Assembly (NCBI GenBank): GCA_027924585.1
Contig: BSBM01000372.1
Coordinates: 29,692,001 to 29,756,000, forward strand
Direction: 5' to 3'
DNA length: 64,000 nucleotides
Source of the DNA: Larix kaempferi
Lineage: Eukaryota > Streptophyta > Pinopsida > Pinales > Pinaceae
Shown here: positions 31,765 through 45,230 of the stretch, one piece after another
How the letters are laid out: each line of letters begins with the position of its first letter
Numbering within the stretch: the first letter of the stretch is position 1
Notes under the pieces: generated by a model
What the model was told of the DNA's origin: nothing
Databases searched by the model: none
The model's input: only the letters and a program-made list of their open reading frames with translations
Program-made: the position numbers and the translations under genes

Positions 31765-34525
31765 ATGTCGGTTACAAGAATCAAATGGGGAAACCCTAGG
31801 ATGGGGATGTGGAAACCCAATTTTGTATTTAAGATGGGTTATGACAACATGTTGGATTACGGTGAAAATGGCATCATCGATTCACCTGTTATATTTTGCA
31901 CACACGATGAGCTCTTAGAAATCTAGCCTTGTACTAAAGCTTTCATTGCAGATGTCAGGGGGGAGAATTTGGATGTCGAGAATGAGCATGTAAGGGTCAA
32001 AGGTAAAGGTAGATTGAAGCTCCCTTTTTCCTCCACATGCTTAGGAGTTAATTCCTCTAAGGTGCCAGCTACTCAACACATGGGTGAGACCTAGGTTCCA
32101 GAGATGTCTAACAAGGGTTCTTTGGAAGGTGGGACAAAGGAAGATTTAGGCATCCTTGGTTTTCCTTTGTGGTCTTGTGTAGCAAACAAACAAAAATTAA
32201 AATCCATCTGAGCCAAGACAGATAGAGTTTTGATGGTTTTGGGTTTGGATGTAGGGCTGAAGAAGGTTGCAACACTTTTAGCTTTGGCTTTAGTTGACAA
32301 GTTCATGGGGAAAATGGTCAATAGTGTTTCTTTGTCTGACTGGTTGGAAGTGGAGTGGAATCCATCCCTAGGTTATATTCCCAGATTTCATATCCTTATT
32401 AAAGGATGGGTGTGTTTGAATTCAAATTAGAAGGGGAAATCGCTTGTATTGTATCATCAACCTGGTTGTGGAGCCCATCTAGCATTGTATTGAAGAGATG
32501 GTGTCTAGGATTTGACCCATGCATAGAGCCTTTCTTTATCCAACATATATGGGTTTAATTGTCGGGGCTACCATTATCACTTTGGTCCAAAGATGTGTTG
32601 AAGGAAATAGCCAATAAGCTAGGTTGTTTTCTTGTGGTGGATAAGGATCTTGACTCCAAGGAAGATAAGTGCATGGATTAGGTCTTGGTAGAACCTAACT
32701 TGAATGAAGGACTTCATGAAAATATCGAGATCAACTAGCACCTTGGCACTTTTGTTCAACCTCTCGATTATTGGAATTTATGGTTTCATTGTTCGTTATG
32801 TCATTACCTAGGGAATTTACAATAGGATTGTACTTCCTCTCACGAGGTGTTAGGGGCCAAAAAAATTGTGTGAATTCTCCAAGTGAGGCGAAGAAGTAAG
32901 TGGGAGGCGACAAGGAAGGTCTTTAACATGAAAAACCTTTGGGAGAGAGGCTAACAAAGGAGCATTATTTGTAGTTTGATCAGAGTATTCCAAGGACCCT
33001 CTCTTCAGACCCTATTCTAGTTACAGCACTACAATACTCATAAACACAGAAAATTAACGAGTAGAATGAAACTCAAAAATACCAAATCTGCTTTATTCAT
33101 GAATTGAAACCTCGATTACATAATATTCCTCCCTTTCCCTTGCAAAAAGGGAGCTATAGTACTCCCACTCTTGTCCTCTCTCTTGCACCTAAAACCCTTT
33201 CAATCAAATAAAGATATGGAAGAATACCCAAATACATTATTCCAACGACTTCTCAAACACGTCTTCTTCATATCATGCCTATGGACCAATATTACAATAA
33301 AATATTCATTTAATCCCTCTTTCTGTGCAACAACCCATAACAAACCCTTACCAACCCACTAATTAATGACCAATACAATGAGAAACTAGGTCCCAACACA
33401 TAGTTTGTCGAATCAAGGTAAGAACTCTATTGAGAGTCCTATTCTTTTCTCAGAACATGCTCTTTTGGCTTCAGGCAGGGAGGGGTCCTTCACCTTTAGA
33501 TATCAAGGAAGGGGAAAGATATGGTCTCTTGTGAATTTGTTAGACCCTGTAGCTGTAGAGGGCCTAGGTATCTCTTCCTAAGCCCTCTAGTCTTGATGTC
33601 TCAAATGACTTAAGCTTTGTTAAGTCTTGTACCATTCCTCCGGTGACTTCTCGCTATCACTTAAGATCTAGAGTAAATTTCAAGCAAGTTCTAGAGGAAC
33701 CCACCAAGGGGGGTATAGGGATGTTGCTGATCCATTCCTCCCATGATAGTAGAAAATCATTTATTTCAAAGGCATCCCAGGAATTCCAAGCCCAAAGCAT
33801 CCCGAGAAGCCCAAGATGGAAAACAACTGACCATATTTAGGGCCCTTGGAGCTTCAAATCCCTATGCTCAATTCTCCCCATGATTGTTCTTTCTTTCAAT
33901 GTGTGTGGGGTTAGGGGTGCCCCTAAGAGATCATCCCTTCATAGGATCATCTTGATATATCATCCTAATGTTTTACCTCTCCAAGAAATGATGTGTGCAG
34001 GCTCTCAAGTTGTTGACATTCTAGCTCCTTTGCTAAAGGGGTGGAAGTTTTGCATTTTGGATTCCAATGGTCTCTCTGGAGGTGTTCTTACGACTTGGAA
34101 CTCTAATGTCAATGTTCTCTCTTCCCATGTTTTGTTTGCAAGTATGTTGGTGGAGGTGGAAGCACTAGAGTTGGGGAAGGTTTTCAAAATAGTTATCCTT
34201 TATGGTCCTTACCTCGAAAGAAAAGTATTCTGGAATACCTAAAATCTCAGGGCTCACTATTGGGTGATAATGTAATCGTCAATGGTGACTTCATGAATTT
34301 GACAATTTCCTCTAGAGAAGTGTGGGGGGACTTTGGTATACAAGATCTTTTCTCTCAGTATTTTCTCCATTTATTTGAATACTTAAATTTAATCAATATT
34401 GAAACCCCGCATATTGTTCCTACTTGTTGCAATGCTAGAGGGGGAAGGGAAGCTATATCGAAAAGACTAGATCGTTTTTTGCTAGTGGAATTTCTATTTT
34501 CTAAGGTTGAGTTTCTTAGATCCTA
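31765..34525 (+). mobile_element. LINE copy A: ORF1 and endonuclease, truncated
   Basis: ORF1 begins at the ATG at 31765 (MSVTRI...) with a TAG after ELLEI and a TAA in the WV*LSGLPL block; both stops are also in unit B, so they predate the duplication. The middle matches DUF4283 (DKFMGKMVNSVSLSDWLEVE, FHILIKGWVC), followed by a zinc-knuckle-like CHYLGNLQ*DC block near 32800. ORF2 begins at 33880 with an endonuclease/exonuclease/phosphatase domain (MIVLSFNVCGVRGAPKRS; later VNGDF). The sequence stops at about 34525, before the reverse transcriptase. A solo LTR interrupts it at 32977-33400. Confidence 0.75.
32977..33400 (-). mobile_element. Solo LTR inside LINE copy A
   Basis: 424 bp between two copies of TAGTT (32972-32976 and 33401-33405). 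On the minus strand it begins TGTGTTGGGACCTAG and ends in CA. The same insertion is in unit B at 45231-45661, so it came before the duplication. Confidence 0.75.
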
Positions 34526-35215
34526 GGTGGTATTCCAAATGTTCCAGAGAATGAAGTCGAGGAAGAGTAACCAGATTCGGTTCAAGATGGGGTTGGAAAA
34601 AGGTTATGTCTGTCAGTCGTGGATGGTGGCGTTGATGTCTTCCTTGTTGCAATCAGAATAACGGAAGATGGTTGCTCCCAGTCCCACATAGTGGAGGCAA
34701 AGTTGCAGTTATTGAGGATATGCTCATGATTTTACTCATGTTGATTGCATAAAACACAAATCGATGGTCCCTCAAAACCCCGTTTGAGCAGTCGATCCCA
34801 AGTCAGGATCTTTTTGCTTACAACCAACCAGAGGAAATTTTTGACTTTTGGCCATAGGTGCGAGTCCCAAATCTTTTTCCAGACGATGTGTTTGGATTGG
34901 AGATTGCCTGGATGAGTAAGGTTGTAGGCCTCTTAGATGGTGAAGTATCTTTTCTGCTGATGACCCCACTTGAGCTTATCAAGCTTGTCTAAGTTTGTGA
35001 TCTTTCTAGAGTTGATTGTTTCCCAGAATGCTTTGCCTTCTTCGCTATTGAAGTTCTAGTTCCAGTCCTCTTTGGTGATCCAGGATCTCCAGGTATCGCA
35101 ATTGATCTGAGGTCCTCTGTTGTTGGGAATGTCTTTGCAGATCCTATATTCCATTGAGATGATGCAAGGGGGCATATGATTCGAGGCATCCTCCCAGAAG
35201 AGAGCTTTGTTCCCA
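34526..35215 (-). mobile_element. Second LINE fragment with zf-RVT domain
   Basis: On the minus strand, 34960-34760 encodes VWKKIWDSHLWPKVKNFLW then SKKILTWDRLLKRGF and CVLCNQHE, a zf-RVT domain. Upstream (35215-34990) reads as the preceding linker with shifted frames. It abuts the truncated end of LINE copy A in opposite orientation, so it is not part of that element. Confidence 0.7.
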
Positions 35216-36045
35216 TCCCTAACTCCCTACCTTAGACTATTGTTAACAACCAAAAAATGCTCACTAGCTCATCTCCCTAGTCACATGACCCATTTGTCCA
35301 CTTTTCCTACCATTTTAGCCTCTACAACCTCAAAAACCTTCAAATGGTCACCAAAAAGACCAAAATCAATCTTTTTCTACTCAAAAATGCCAAAAAAACC
35401 CTCAAAAAGGGCCCAAAATTCCACAAAAATCAATTAAAAGGAAATAATATTCAAAAAATTAATTCAAACAAGGAAAAAGGAGGGAAAAAAGAGAAAAAGA
35501 AACCCTAAACCATTTACCAATACCATTGGTTTCCCAAAACCATGGTTCAATACTCCATCACCCAAAATCTATAAAAAGGTGGTAGAGGCTCCCATTATTC
35601 ATCCACATTCTTACCTATCCTTATGCTGTCAAAATCATTCTTGAGAACCCTAGCCTCCATTTGAGCTTGAGTTCTCCATTTAGAATGAGCCTTTGGCCCA
35701 TCCTTGAAGCATCTTGGAGAAGAGAGAGACCATTGGAGCACTGGAGCACCTCGTCCATGCAATTGCACAAGCTCCATCAACCTCACCATTTGAGGTAAAA
35801 CCATTGCAAACCCTTGTTTTCCCATTAATTCAAAAATATCAACTTTTATTATATCTCTCATGATTATTTAGTTGTTTACTATTTTAGATTTAGATTTACT
35901 TTCATGCACATGTTATCTGTTAATGGTTAAATTTTATTGATCTTGCATACTCTTAGATTTACTTTTTATTTGGATTGCTACTAAGGAGTCCATTCTCCTT
36001 AGTAGGTGCCCATTTGCACAAGCTAGGGTGAAAATCCTAGCCACA
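35216..36045 (+). other. Spacer between units A and B, possible LTR fragment
   Basis: A-rich low-complexity DNA (many AAAAA and CAAAAA runs), then TATAAAAA at 35570-35577 followed by CT- and GA-rich sequence typical of an LTR promoter/transcribed region. I find no partner LTR or terminal repeats, so the identification is weak. No gene seen. Confidence 0.35.
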
Positions 36046-37366
36046 ACTATATTATCCTATGCTTATCCTACCATATTCTACCATACCCTACCTTAAGCAT
36101 GTGTTAGCTTATCCTACCCTTGAACTATTCTACCCCATATTAACCTAGTCCACAATTTATTCACCTATGTTAGCCTAACATACATTAATTTAAGTAGACT
36201 TATGATAATCTTGATTTTAAACATAATATATAGTTATCTTGCTTATAGACAGATTAATGCACGTGCATTTCTAGTGTGGGCGCGCTTAAGAATGAATGCA
36301 CACACATTCCTATTGCATGCATGTTATTTCAAATTTTTAAAAATGATGTGAAATTTCAATTATACTTATCATGAATTTCAAGGAGGTTCAACGAGGTGTG
36401 AACCTATTTAAAAAGGAAAGTGTTTGTGTTCCTGAAAGTGCACACATGTTTCTAATTTAGCAATGAGCATGCATTCTTATTGCAATGAAAAAGGGGGGTA
36501 ACTTCTTGAGAGCCCCCTTGTACCATTTATTTATCTATCACATGATCATTAATCCATCTTCTATGTTCCTTCATTCATGTGAAGTGAAGGTCTGGAGGTA
36601 AATTAGAGGCACACCATGTCTAACATTGTCAAGTCTCCACTACCACTTGCACACTACATGGAGGAATATCCTCCACTAGGTTACGCTTTCTTCTTCGTAT
36701 TAATTATCTTATTACATGATCATATATAATATTCATTTACATTATAATTCTTTTAATGTTATCGGATAACCCACACAAGTTATTTATTGATAGTGTGTTG
36801 AACCTCTTGTAAACACGGTGAAGAGTGAATCCAAAGGATAATTTCATAGATACATCCATACATGGATTATATGAATTCAATTTAATTTTTTTATCATTCA
36901 TTGCATCTATGTATAGTTGTAGGTTGTATGCATATGAAATGATTTTGTGGTATCTATGTGTTTGGGATGTATGGTGTGTGTTCTTTTTTGCAGTCTCAAG
37001 CCCAATCCTTATACTCAAAGATACAAAATTACACTATACTTGAATAATTATTATTTTTTATTATTGAAGAAGAACAAGAAATAAAGCAAAAAATTTAATG
37101 ATAGCAATGAACAATGGTTACAATTAGAGTATTTGTCATGTTGAATTTACTAAAATTCATAGAAATGTTAGGTTGTATGTTTCATGTTATATTGGGACAT
37201 GGTATACCTATATTAATCATATAAATCATGGTTTACTATACTAAATCTATAAAATTTTACATGCATGCATATCAAATTAACATGTTAATTCAAATCTCAT
37301 AACTATATGGGTGACAATGTGGAGGCTTTTCCATCAATTAGACATAAACTCACTACTTTGTAGGAC

Positions 37367-37489
37367 ATGCATATTGTTGTTGCAAGCACCACCATTGACC
37401 AAGGAATATCCTACATGCTCATGTTCCTGGTGCTAGTTCTGATCTACCTCATCCATCCCCTCGACGCCTTCCCTTACAATCTCCTTTGA
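37367..37489 (+). pseudogene. AGP exon 2 copy B, no exon 1
   Basis: 37386-37489 matches AGP exon 2 (TTIDQGISYMLMFLVLVL, then YLIHPLDAFPYNLF, stop). The acceptor carries the same G-to-A change as copy A (TGCAAG), so A and B share a later ancestor than either does with the gene at 2994. An ATG at 37367 in old intron sequence opens the same 40-residue frame. There is no signal peptide. The 3' UTR continues directly after the stop. Confidence 0.8.
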
Positions 37490-37690
37490 GGTTTTGACGA
37501 TCTATTATGCGTTTATTGACAGAAAAGAAAAGAAAATAGAGAGAAAGGGCTTGGATTTGTATTATAGATGAAACCATGTATTTTGGGTTTACCTTTGATT
37601 TTGATGCCATGCCGATCAGATCTGAGGGACTGACTTTCTTTACCCTCTTATAATTGTTTTGTGTAAAGTGTCGATCAGATCCGAGGCTCA
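37490..37690 (+). repeat. AGP 3' flank, copy B (truncated)
   Basis: Matches 3335-3475 of the parent locus; then differs from unit A by loss of about 340 bp with a short filler at 37666-37709. Confidence 0.7.
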
Positions 37691-38039
37691 TTTGAACTTG
37701 TGAAAAGTAGCAGTTTTAACAACGCTCTCTTGCAAACAAAGCAAGGGAATAAGAAAGAAGCTAACATATGCTCAGCTCAAAACACAAAATAAGTGAGGAA
37801 AAGAATGGTCAAAGTCGGTAATACCTACACAGTCTGTTTTTTAAAGAAACTCAATTTTTAATGCTAGTTTATTACTCTGTTATGGGGGTTTGAAAATAAA
37901 ATTCAAGTCTTCAACCAAGAATAGTAGAAGAAGGGTCGAAGGGTGGAGTTTATGGATTAATATCATCTCAAAGAAATAGAGTAATCGTTCTGACACCATG
38001 ACGGGGGTTCATTAGACACAAGCCTACAAATTACTCTAA

Positions 38040-40200
38040 TTTTTATAAGAATCCCAAGGTGACTGAGGCTTTCAAAGAAGTCAGGTGGATGAATTATTTC
38101 AAGAAGTTAGATGAGTACAATGACGAATCCACTTGGTAATTCGCACTAAACCTAAGGAAGATCAGTGAACTGGAATATGTCATGAAGGTAAAAGGGATTG
38201 TTGATACTGTAGATGAAGACACCCTAAGCAGAATAATAGGCCTACCGAAAGGAATGAGATAGGACAAGAAGAACTTTTTTAGGTCATATGAGACCTTTGA
38301 AGAAACAAAGAATGGCATCTAAAGGTAGTCACTCCCAAAACCTTGAGATGATATTGCTCTCTCTATAATAAAATACATCACATGTGAGGGGAGGTTTAGT
38401 ATGGTACATGCCTACCATTTCTGATTCCTACAACTAATGAGGAATCTTTGATGGTAGAAACCTGGACAAAATATTCCTTGGTTCCCACTAAAATATTTAC
38501 CGGCAATGAGTTTGAAATCCTGATTTATTAGCACAGTGTTACCTTATTAAGATTATAATGCGTGATGCCTTGCAAACACACTATGCACCACTTCAATGGA
38601 ACAAATTCCTGCATCTAAAGGAGGATGATATTTTGGGATACAAAAGGACTCGTAGATTCCTACAAAGGTTCCCCCCTCGACAACACTGATGGAAAGGAAA
38701 AGGAAAATAGACATGGAAGAATCCTATGTCTCCCCTAGGAAGACAAGATCCACATCAAAAAATAAATTAGTGAAGGTGAAGGAGAACACAAAGAAAGCGA
38801 CCACACTTGACAGTGTTGAAGATCTAGCAGATGCATTGATCCAACTAGTTACTCTTTACTCAAACCTCAATCAGTTACCAAATTCTACATCAAACCTGGT
38901 TAAAAGGATTAAAAGAAGAAGAAAAATAAAAAGGGGGATAAAATAAGAAACCAACAAGGGCATCAATAGTAGTAGTATATGAAGAATCCATGCAAGATCC
39001 CCCTTATGACATGGAAATGCAGGATCTCCCTAAAATGAGAACTGAAGTAAAGACGTCAGAATTTGCCAACATCAGGCTATTTAGGAGAAAGAACAACAAA
39101 TTTAGAAATTAATGATGTAGTTGCAATGAAAAGAAAAGGAAATCCTCCATTGGAAACATATTTCCCAATCACATCAGGCAGCGAAAAATACTAGTAACAA
39201 CGGTTCCTCTATTAATAAGGAACAAGAAAGCAATTTCATAGATGAAAAATCCCAAATTTTGAGAATGCAGTATACTGAGAGAAAAAAACAATTGGAGACT
39301 GACAATAGCAGACTAAGTAGAGAGGTACAAGAGCGCTTGGAGGAATTGGAACTCAAATCCATAAGATTAGAATAGTTGGAAGCCATAGTAGCAAAATTCC
39401 AGGAAATATCCCAAGAACGGTTAGAATGTATGTCTCCCTCAAGGGTATACTCATTATTCTTGAAAGATAAATGGTTACATTTTCAAATGAGAGGCTTAAG
39501 GATTGTCTCCTTGATCATCTTATATTTCCAAAATATTTTGTGGACACTTGCCCAGAAAGTGGTGAGTAAGAGAAAGATCAACCTATTGACTTTTACATGC
39601 ACAATTGTATCTTTCCCCATCCATTTAGATGGACACCTGATCCGTATGTTGGGGACGTGTAACTCAGAGCACTATGTTCATGGATACTAAATGAGAGTAA
39701 AATGGATATTGAAATGGACAAGTACCAGAGAAAGGAAATACACAACCATCTATGGATAAGGCCATAGGATGCTAATATTGAAGGTTTGGTCTTAGGCCAT
39801 CAAGAACTAATCACAGATAATGAACTCGTCCTCATCTTGAAGGAGAAGCAAGTTTGAGCATTAGAACACTTCACAAGGGTATTCGAAGGAAGTAAGGAAA
39901 GATTCATCATAGAATCCCAAGCAATGTGGAAGAATATCCCACGTAGACTACAAATAGTAGAGATTCACATGCCCTCCAATTTGATGAGGGAACTATTCAA
40001 ATCCCAGCTATATATATCCATTGTAGAGAATATGGAACTTGAGTGGATTGGCCTTAGGCTCAATCCACCCTTGCTTTTAACCATCCCAAATTTATAGGAA
40101 TAGAATGAAAAGACATAGCAGAAGCATGGGGAGAAGAGAATTAGTCTGAGGGATACTATCAACCAAGGGCATTGACCAAATGTATAGCTTTGAATGCTAA
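38040..40200 (+). pseudogene. Unrecognised retroelement-like coiled-coil protein, copy B (broken)
   Basis: Same order as copy A: KEVRWMNYFKKLDEYNDE (about 38075), ISELEYVMKVKGIVD, LSRIIGLPKGMR, then MERKRKIDMEESYVSPRKTR (38689-38946), then a charged coiled-coil near 39190-39370, then a piece ending ELEWIGLRLNPPLLL. It carries its own stops (for example after NDESTW) and a deletion of about 30 bp near 38260. Two independently decaying copies help define the ancestral reading frame. Family not recognised. Confidence 0.5.
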
Positions 40201-43200
40201 AGAAGAACCATAGGGACTAGCCCAATCATAGGAAGGAACATCAAGCCTCCCTTTTTGTTGTGACATAAGGATGTGCAATACCTTAAGTAGGGGAGAGATG
40301 ATGGGATTCCAAAATGGTGAGAATTATCCCATCCATTTCATGGTCCACATGGATTAAGAGATGGAAATGATCTGAAGGAAGTTGTATTAGCAATAAGATC
40401 ACCTCTTTTTGCATGCATACATAGTTAGAATTAATGTTTGATTTAAATTATTCATTTAACTGTTTAAACTTACTTATTTGGTGACTAATACAAGAATGTT
40501 AATAAATTGATATTAGTATGTCACCAATAGATAGGTCATGATCCTGCATGCTGGAGAAGACAATTGGTTGGCCTTGGCTTGCCTCCATAGTGATGGAGTC
40601 AAGGATTTGAAGCACCTACCAAGATACCTTTCTAGAAAGTGTCACCACGTATGAGAATCATCTAAGCAATCTCAAGTCAGTAGTAGCAGCTGGATGGTGC
40701 GTAGTCCCGATGAAGAGTTGGTTTGGTTGAAGAAACAATATGCTATTTGATTAATAATTTTTGCTTATTTTTGTATTTAAAGGGCAAAGTGAGCAAGACA
40801 CTACGTTGCCACTCCTACAATATTATTATTTTGATAAACTCGTTACTATTGTTAAAGTTCCAAACACGTATTATGTATCGTCCAGTTTTTGAATAAACGA
40901 AAAGGACATATTTTGCAACACTTATCTGAGTAGCCTTTCAATCCTTGTAGTATCCTTGGGTAGGTCCCACCTAGGGTTAATACAGGGATCCCTTGTTCTT
41001 AGATTAGATTTAATGTTGTTATCATTTTATGCAAACATTGTAGAGGATTACCGTTTCCTGTAGAATTTCTACATTATCTGTGATTTCTCATGGAGGAAAC
41101 TTTATTTTCATTCTTTGTGCACAGATCTATCTTGCTTATGATTTTGGTAGTTAAATTTTATGTTTGCTTAGAGTTGTTTACTTTTTATACTTGCATCTAT
41201 TATTTGATTTAATTAATACTACCCCTCTGCATCTTGAGTATTTGCATGGACTTGGTAGTTACTATGTTTCCCGCATCTTATATACCTTGGATACAGTAAG
41301 GCAATTCTTCACCTTTAGCTATCTAGCTAAGTTTGGGAAGATGGTCCAACTTGCCACTTTGGGAATGATAAAGAAACATGTGTTAAGTTGAATAGTTAGA
41401 TACTGCATTTCTGTACTTTGTAGATAGAAGTTAATTATGTTTTAAATAGAATGTTTTATGGTTGATAACATTAGATTCCTTTCCTGTTATTAGTTTAAGT
41501 TTTCATTTAGACTACTACACAAGTTTTCCCATTTGTAGATGCATATACTTTGATGAACCCTCTCAAGTTTGTATGAATCCTTGGGTTGACAATTAAAGTT
41601 AAGTTTAGAAGATACAATATTATTGTTGATACCTTTTTCCCACCAAATGGTGGTCCTATTAAACATAATCAAACATGTGTATATTATGATGACAACAGTG
41701 ATATATCAATACTATGTAAGAAATATTTATGATATGGAGGTGAATAGTTATGATGGTTAAGGATTTATCAATTTTAACGTAGGTTATTGGACTATGTCTC
41801 TTGAGTGCCTGCTATATAAGAAAAAGAAACAATAATAGCGATATGTCGATACATTAACGTGGTATGCCACTTCATTAATTTGTTGTTAGGGATTTAGTTT
41901 TTGGCCACCCAACATTTGGCATTATCACTGGTGGTGATTAAATATTAATTATAAATAATGAACGAAGTGAATCCTGCAATAAGACCTCAAACCTATTGTC
42001 TAATAAGATATCAAAGAAATAATTTTTCATTATATATAAAATATGTGTGTGTGTGTGTGGGTGGGTGGGTGGGTGGGTGGGTGGGTGGGTGTGGGGTGTG
42101 TGTGGGTGTGGGTGTGTAGTTGTGTTTTTCTATGTTAAATATTATAAATTGCACAAAAATATAAATTAAAAGACAAAACTATTGCAAAGTCAATGATGAA
42201 CTCATCACAATAGTACATTGCCTTCGATAGGGACAAATAACTGCATGATTATAAAATAATCCAAAGTTATCAATACTAAGATTGCCACTGCATAACTATT
42301 CAACTACTCATGGAAGGATGACATCACATGGGATATCAAATCCACATGCTTCTCCTTTCTAGTTGTAAGATGTATGTTTCATCATTCTCAAGATTGTAGA
42401 AACACAAACACTTAACATGTAGGAAACCATGTTCACTAACAGTTTGACAAAATCTCTCACTTGATTTAGGCTTAGCATAAGCATTTTCAATCTTTTTGAG
42501 GTCATTGTCATGGAGATCTATCACTTTTCATACGACCGCTCAAGTATTTATCATTAATTTAAAGAAACAAATGTACATTGCAAAGGGGATTAATATCCAC
42601 CAACAATGGCTACTCTTTATGGGTAAGAATCAAGATGATGATTTCCTACTATAAGGATATGGAATTAGCAAGGATTCCACTATGCATTTGGTGTTGCATT
42701 TACATGGTGAAGTTCTGAGTTGAAGTATTATCTCTTCTTTTAGGCCTTGGGCCCCGATATTTCAAGGATGTTGTCCAAAAGATTATTATTCCCCTTTGAA
42801 ATCAGCCTTAGGAGTTTTCACTATGGAGAGATCTCACACTTAACCAATGTTAACATTGTAGGCATTGAATATTTAAAATGTAATTAGGTATAATTATAAT
42901 GGATTTATTTGCATAATTAATGGGATGTGGTTATTATCATCAACTATTACTATGTGATCAATTTACATGGACCTCATATTTCCCTATTTATTTATGTTCC
43001 AAGGATTTTTCATTTTGTATATTAACAATCACTATGACCCAAAAAAATTATTAGAAGATGGAACTTGGTTTATGTGTTGAGTTGGGATCCTCGTTAAACC
43101 TTAGTTTCCAAAGTTTAATCTCACTAACATATTTGTCCCCGCCACCCCTATGTTGGTGAACCTATCAAATCTCCCCCTCTATATGTGGGTTCAACAAGTT

Positions 43201-44018
43201 TGGGACAATTTCTCAAATTTAACCTCAACTAGATCAACAAGGGCATCATTATGTGTCTCTGCATTTTGTGTATAACTTGATTTGAGCAGGAATCTCTCAA
43301 ACAAAATTATTATGGAGTGGAAATATTCTCGTTGGACATGGGGCTTGGATTATCATAACAAAGCTTTCATATGAATATTGTCCTGTGATATGCCATTCGC
43401 AAAATGTCTTTCCTAAGGCTCCCAACTCACGAAGGAAAAATGGGTAAAGTAGCAAATTGTGAGGCTAGAACCACTCTTAAACAACACCTAAAGTGACCCC
43501 CAAAAAGATTGTAGTTTCTCCATGATCTCGAAACAGCAATAGAGTCTATATCTCTACCCATGATTGTGGAGGATAACCATTTGGCCATGGAATTCCCTCA
43601 AATAGAGATACTTTGATTGGAAACCTTTTAAAATGATTGAAAAGGTCATAGAGTTAGATTCCACGTAACCAAAAAGGGACGCCCTATAACTAAGAGTGAT
43701 GTAGTTTGATAAATAATTTTATTAGTACCTCCATGAAGGAAACACTCTTTAGTTGAGTGGAAATATGTCTAAAAAATAGAAAACATGATTACATTTGAAT
43801 GTTTTAGATCCCTATTAAGGAGATCTATGAAAATATTTTAAATCATTAAAAGAGACCTTTTCAACACATTTGTAAAATTTATCTAAGGGAAAACCCCTAG
43901 TCACTTCGCCTCATTTCAAGGATGGTACCCAAGGTAAAGTCTAGATTCTGCAAGGCACAAGGCTAATTGAGAATAAGGATTGAATTCATTACAATGATAT
44001 ACTCATTATGAATTCAAC
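40201..44018. other. Unit B stretch without a recognised gene
   Basis: Parallels 21841-23266 plus 29456-31764 of unit A. The empty Copia target site lies near 41684. A GT/GGGT microsatellite is at 42043-42118. Confidence 0.55.
42043..42118 (+). repeat. GT/GGGT microsatellite with G-quadruplex potential, unit B copy
   Basis: (GT)n followed by eight consecutive GGG runs spaced by single T (from 42059), then GTGGGG and GTGGG runs. Four GGG runs with one-base loops meet the usual G-quadruplex rule. Confidence 0.9.
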
Positions 44019-45230
44019 ATGTCGGTTACAAGAATCAGACGGGGAAACCCTAGTATGGGGATGCGGAAACCCGATTTTGTATTCAAGATGGGTTATGACA
44101 ACATGTTGGATTACGGTGAAAATGACATCATTGATTCGCCTGCTATCTTTTGCACACATGATGAGCTCTTAGAAATCTAGCGTTGTACTAAAGCTTTCAT
44201 TGCAGATGTCAAGGGGGAGAATTTGGAGGTCAAGACTGAGCATCTAAGGGTTGCAGGTAAAGGTAGATTGAAGCTCCCTTCTGCCTCCACATGCTTGGGA
44301 GTTAATTCATCTAAGGTGCCAGCTACTCAACACATGGGTGAGATCCAGGTTCCAAATACTTCTGACAAGGGTTCTTTGGAAGGTGGGACAAAGGAATATT
44401 TAGGCATCCTTGGTTTTCCTCTATGGTCATGTGTAGAAAACAAACAAGAATTAAAATGCATCCAAGCCAAGACATATAAAGTTTTGATGGTTTCGGGTCT
44501 AGATGTATGGATGGAGAAGGTTGAGGAACTTTTATCTTTGGCTTTAGTTGACAAGTTCATGGGGAAAATGGTCAATATGGTTTCTCTGTCATACTGGATG
44601 GAAGTGGAGTGGAATCCCTCCTTGGGTTATATTCCCAAATTTCATATCCTTATTAAAGGATGGGTGTGTTTTGAATTCAAATTAGAAGGGGAAATTGCTT
44701 GTATTTTATCGTCAACCTGCCTGTGGAGCCCATCTAACCTTGTATTGAAGAGATGGTGGCCAGGATTTGACCCACGCATAGAGCCTTTCTTTATCCAACA
44801 TATATGGGTTTAATTGTCGGGGCTACCTTTATCACTTTGGTACAAATATTTGTTGAAGGAAATAGCCAATAAGCTAGGTCGTTTCCTTATGGTGGATAAG
44901 GATCTCAACTCCAAAGAAGATAAGTGCATGGATTAGGTCTTGGTAGAACCCAACTTGAGTGAAGGACTTCAGGAAAATATCGAGATCAACTAGTGCCTTG
45001 GCACTTTTGTTCAGCCTCTCAATTATTGGAAGTTATGGTTCCATTGTTCATTTTGTCATAACCGGGGGAATTTACAATAGGATTGTACTTCCTCTCACGA
45101 GGTGTTAGGGCCAAAAAAATTCTGTTAATTCTCCAATTGAGGCAAAGAAGTAAGTGGGAGGCGAGAAGGAATGTCTTTAACATGAAAAACCTTTGGGAAA
45201 GAGGTTAACAAAGGAGCACTATTTGTAGTT

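Larger units (their letters stand above)
14884..34525. repeat. Segmental duplication unit A (two later insertions included)
   Basis: Removing the insertions at 16310-18785 and 23267-29450 leaves about 11 kb that aligns in order with 36046-46785. A 190-bp sample just right of the Copia (29456 on) shows about 12 differences, near 94% identity. Shared contents: CCTA-rich start, AGP exon 2 fragment, coiled-coil pseudogene, GT/GGGT microsatellite, LINE ORF1 and endonuclease, and a solo LTR inside the LINE. The right end is abrupt at about 34525, inside the LINE. Confidence 0.85.
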
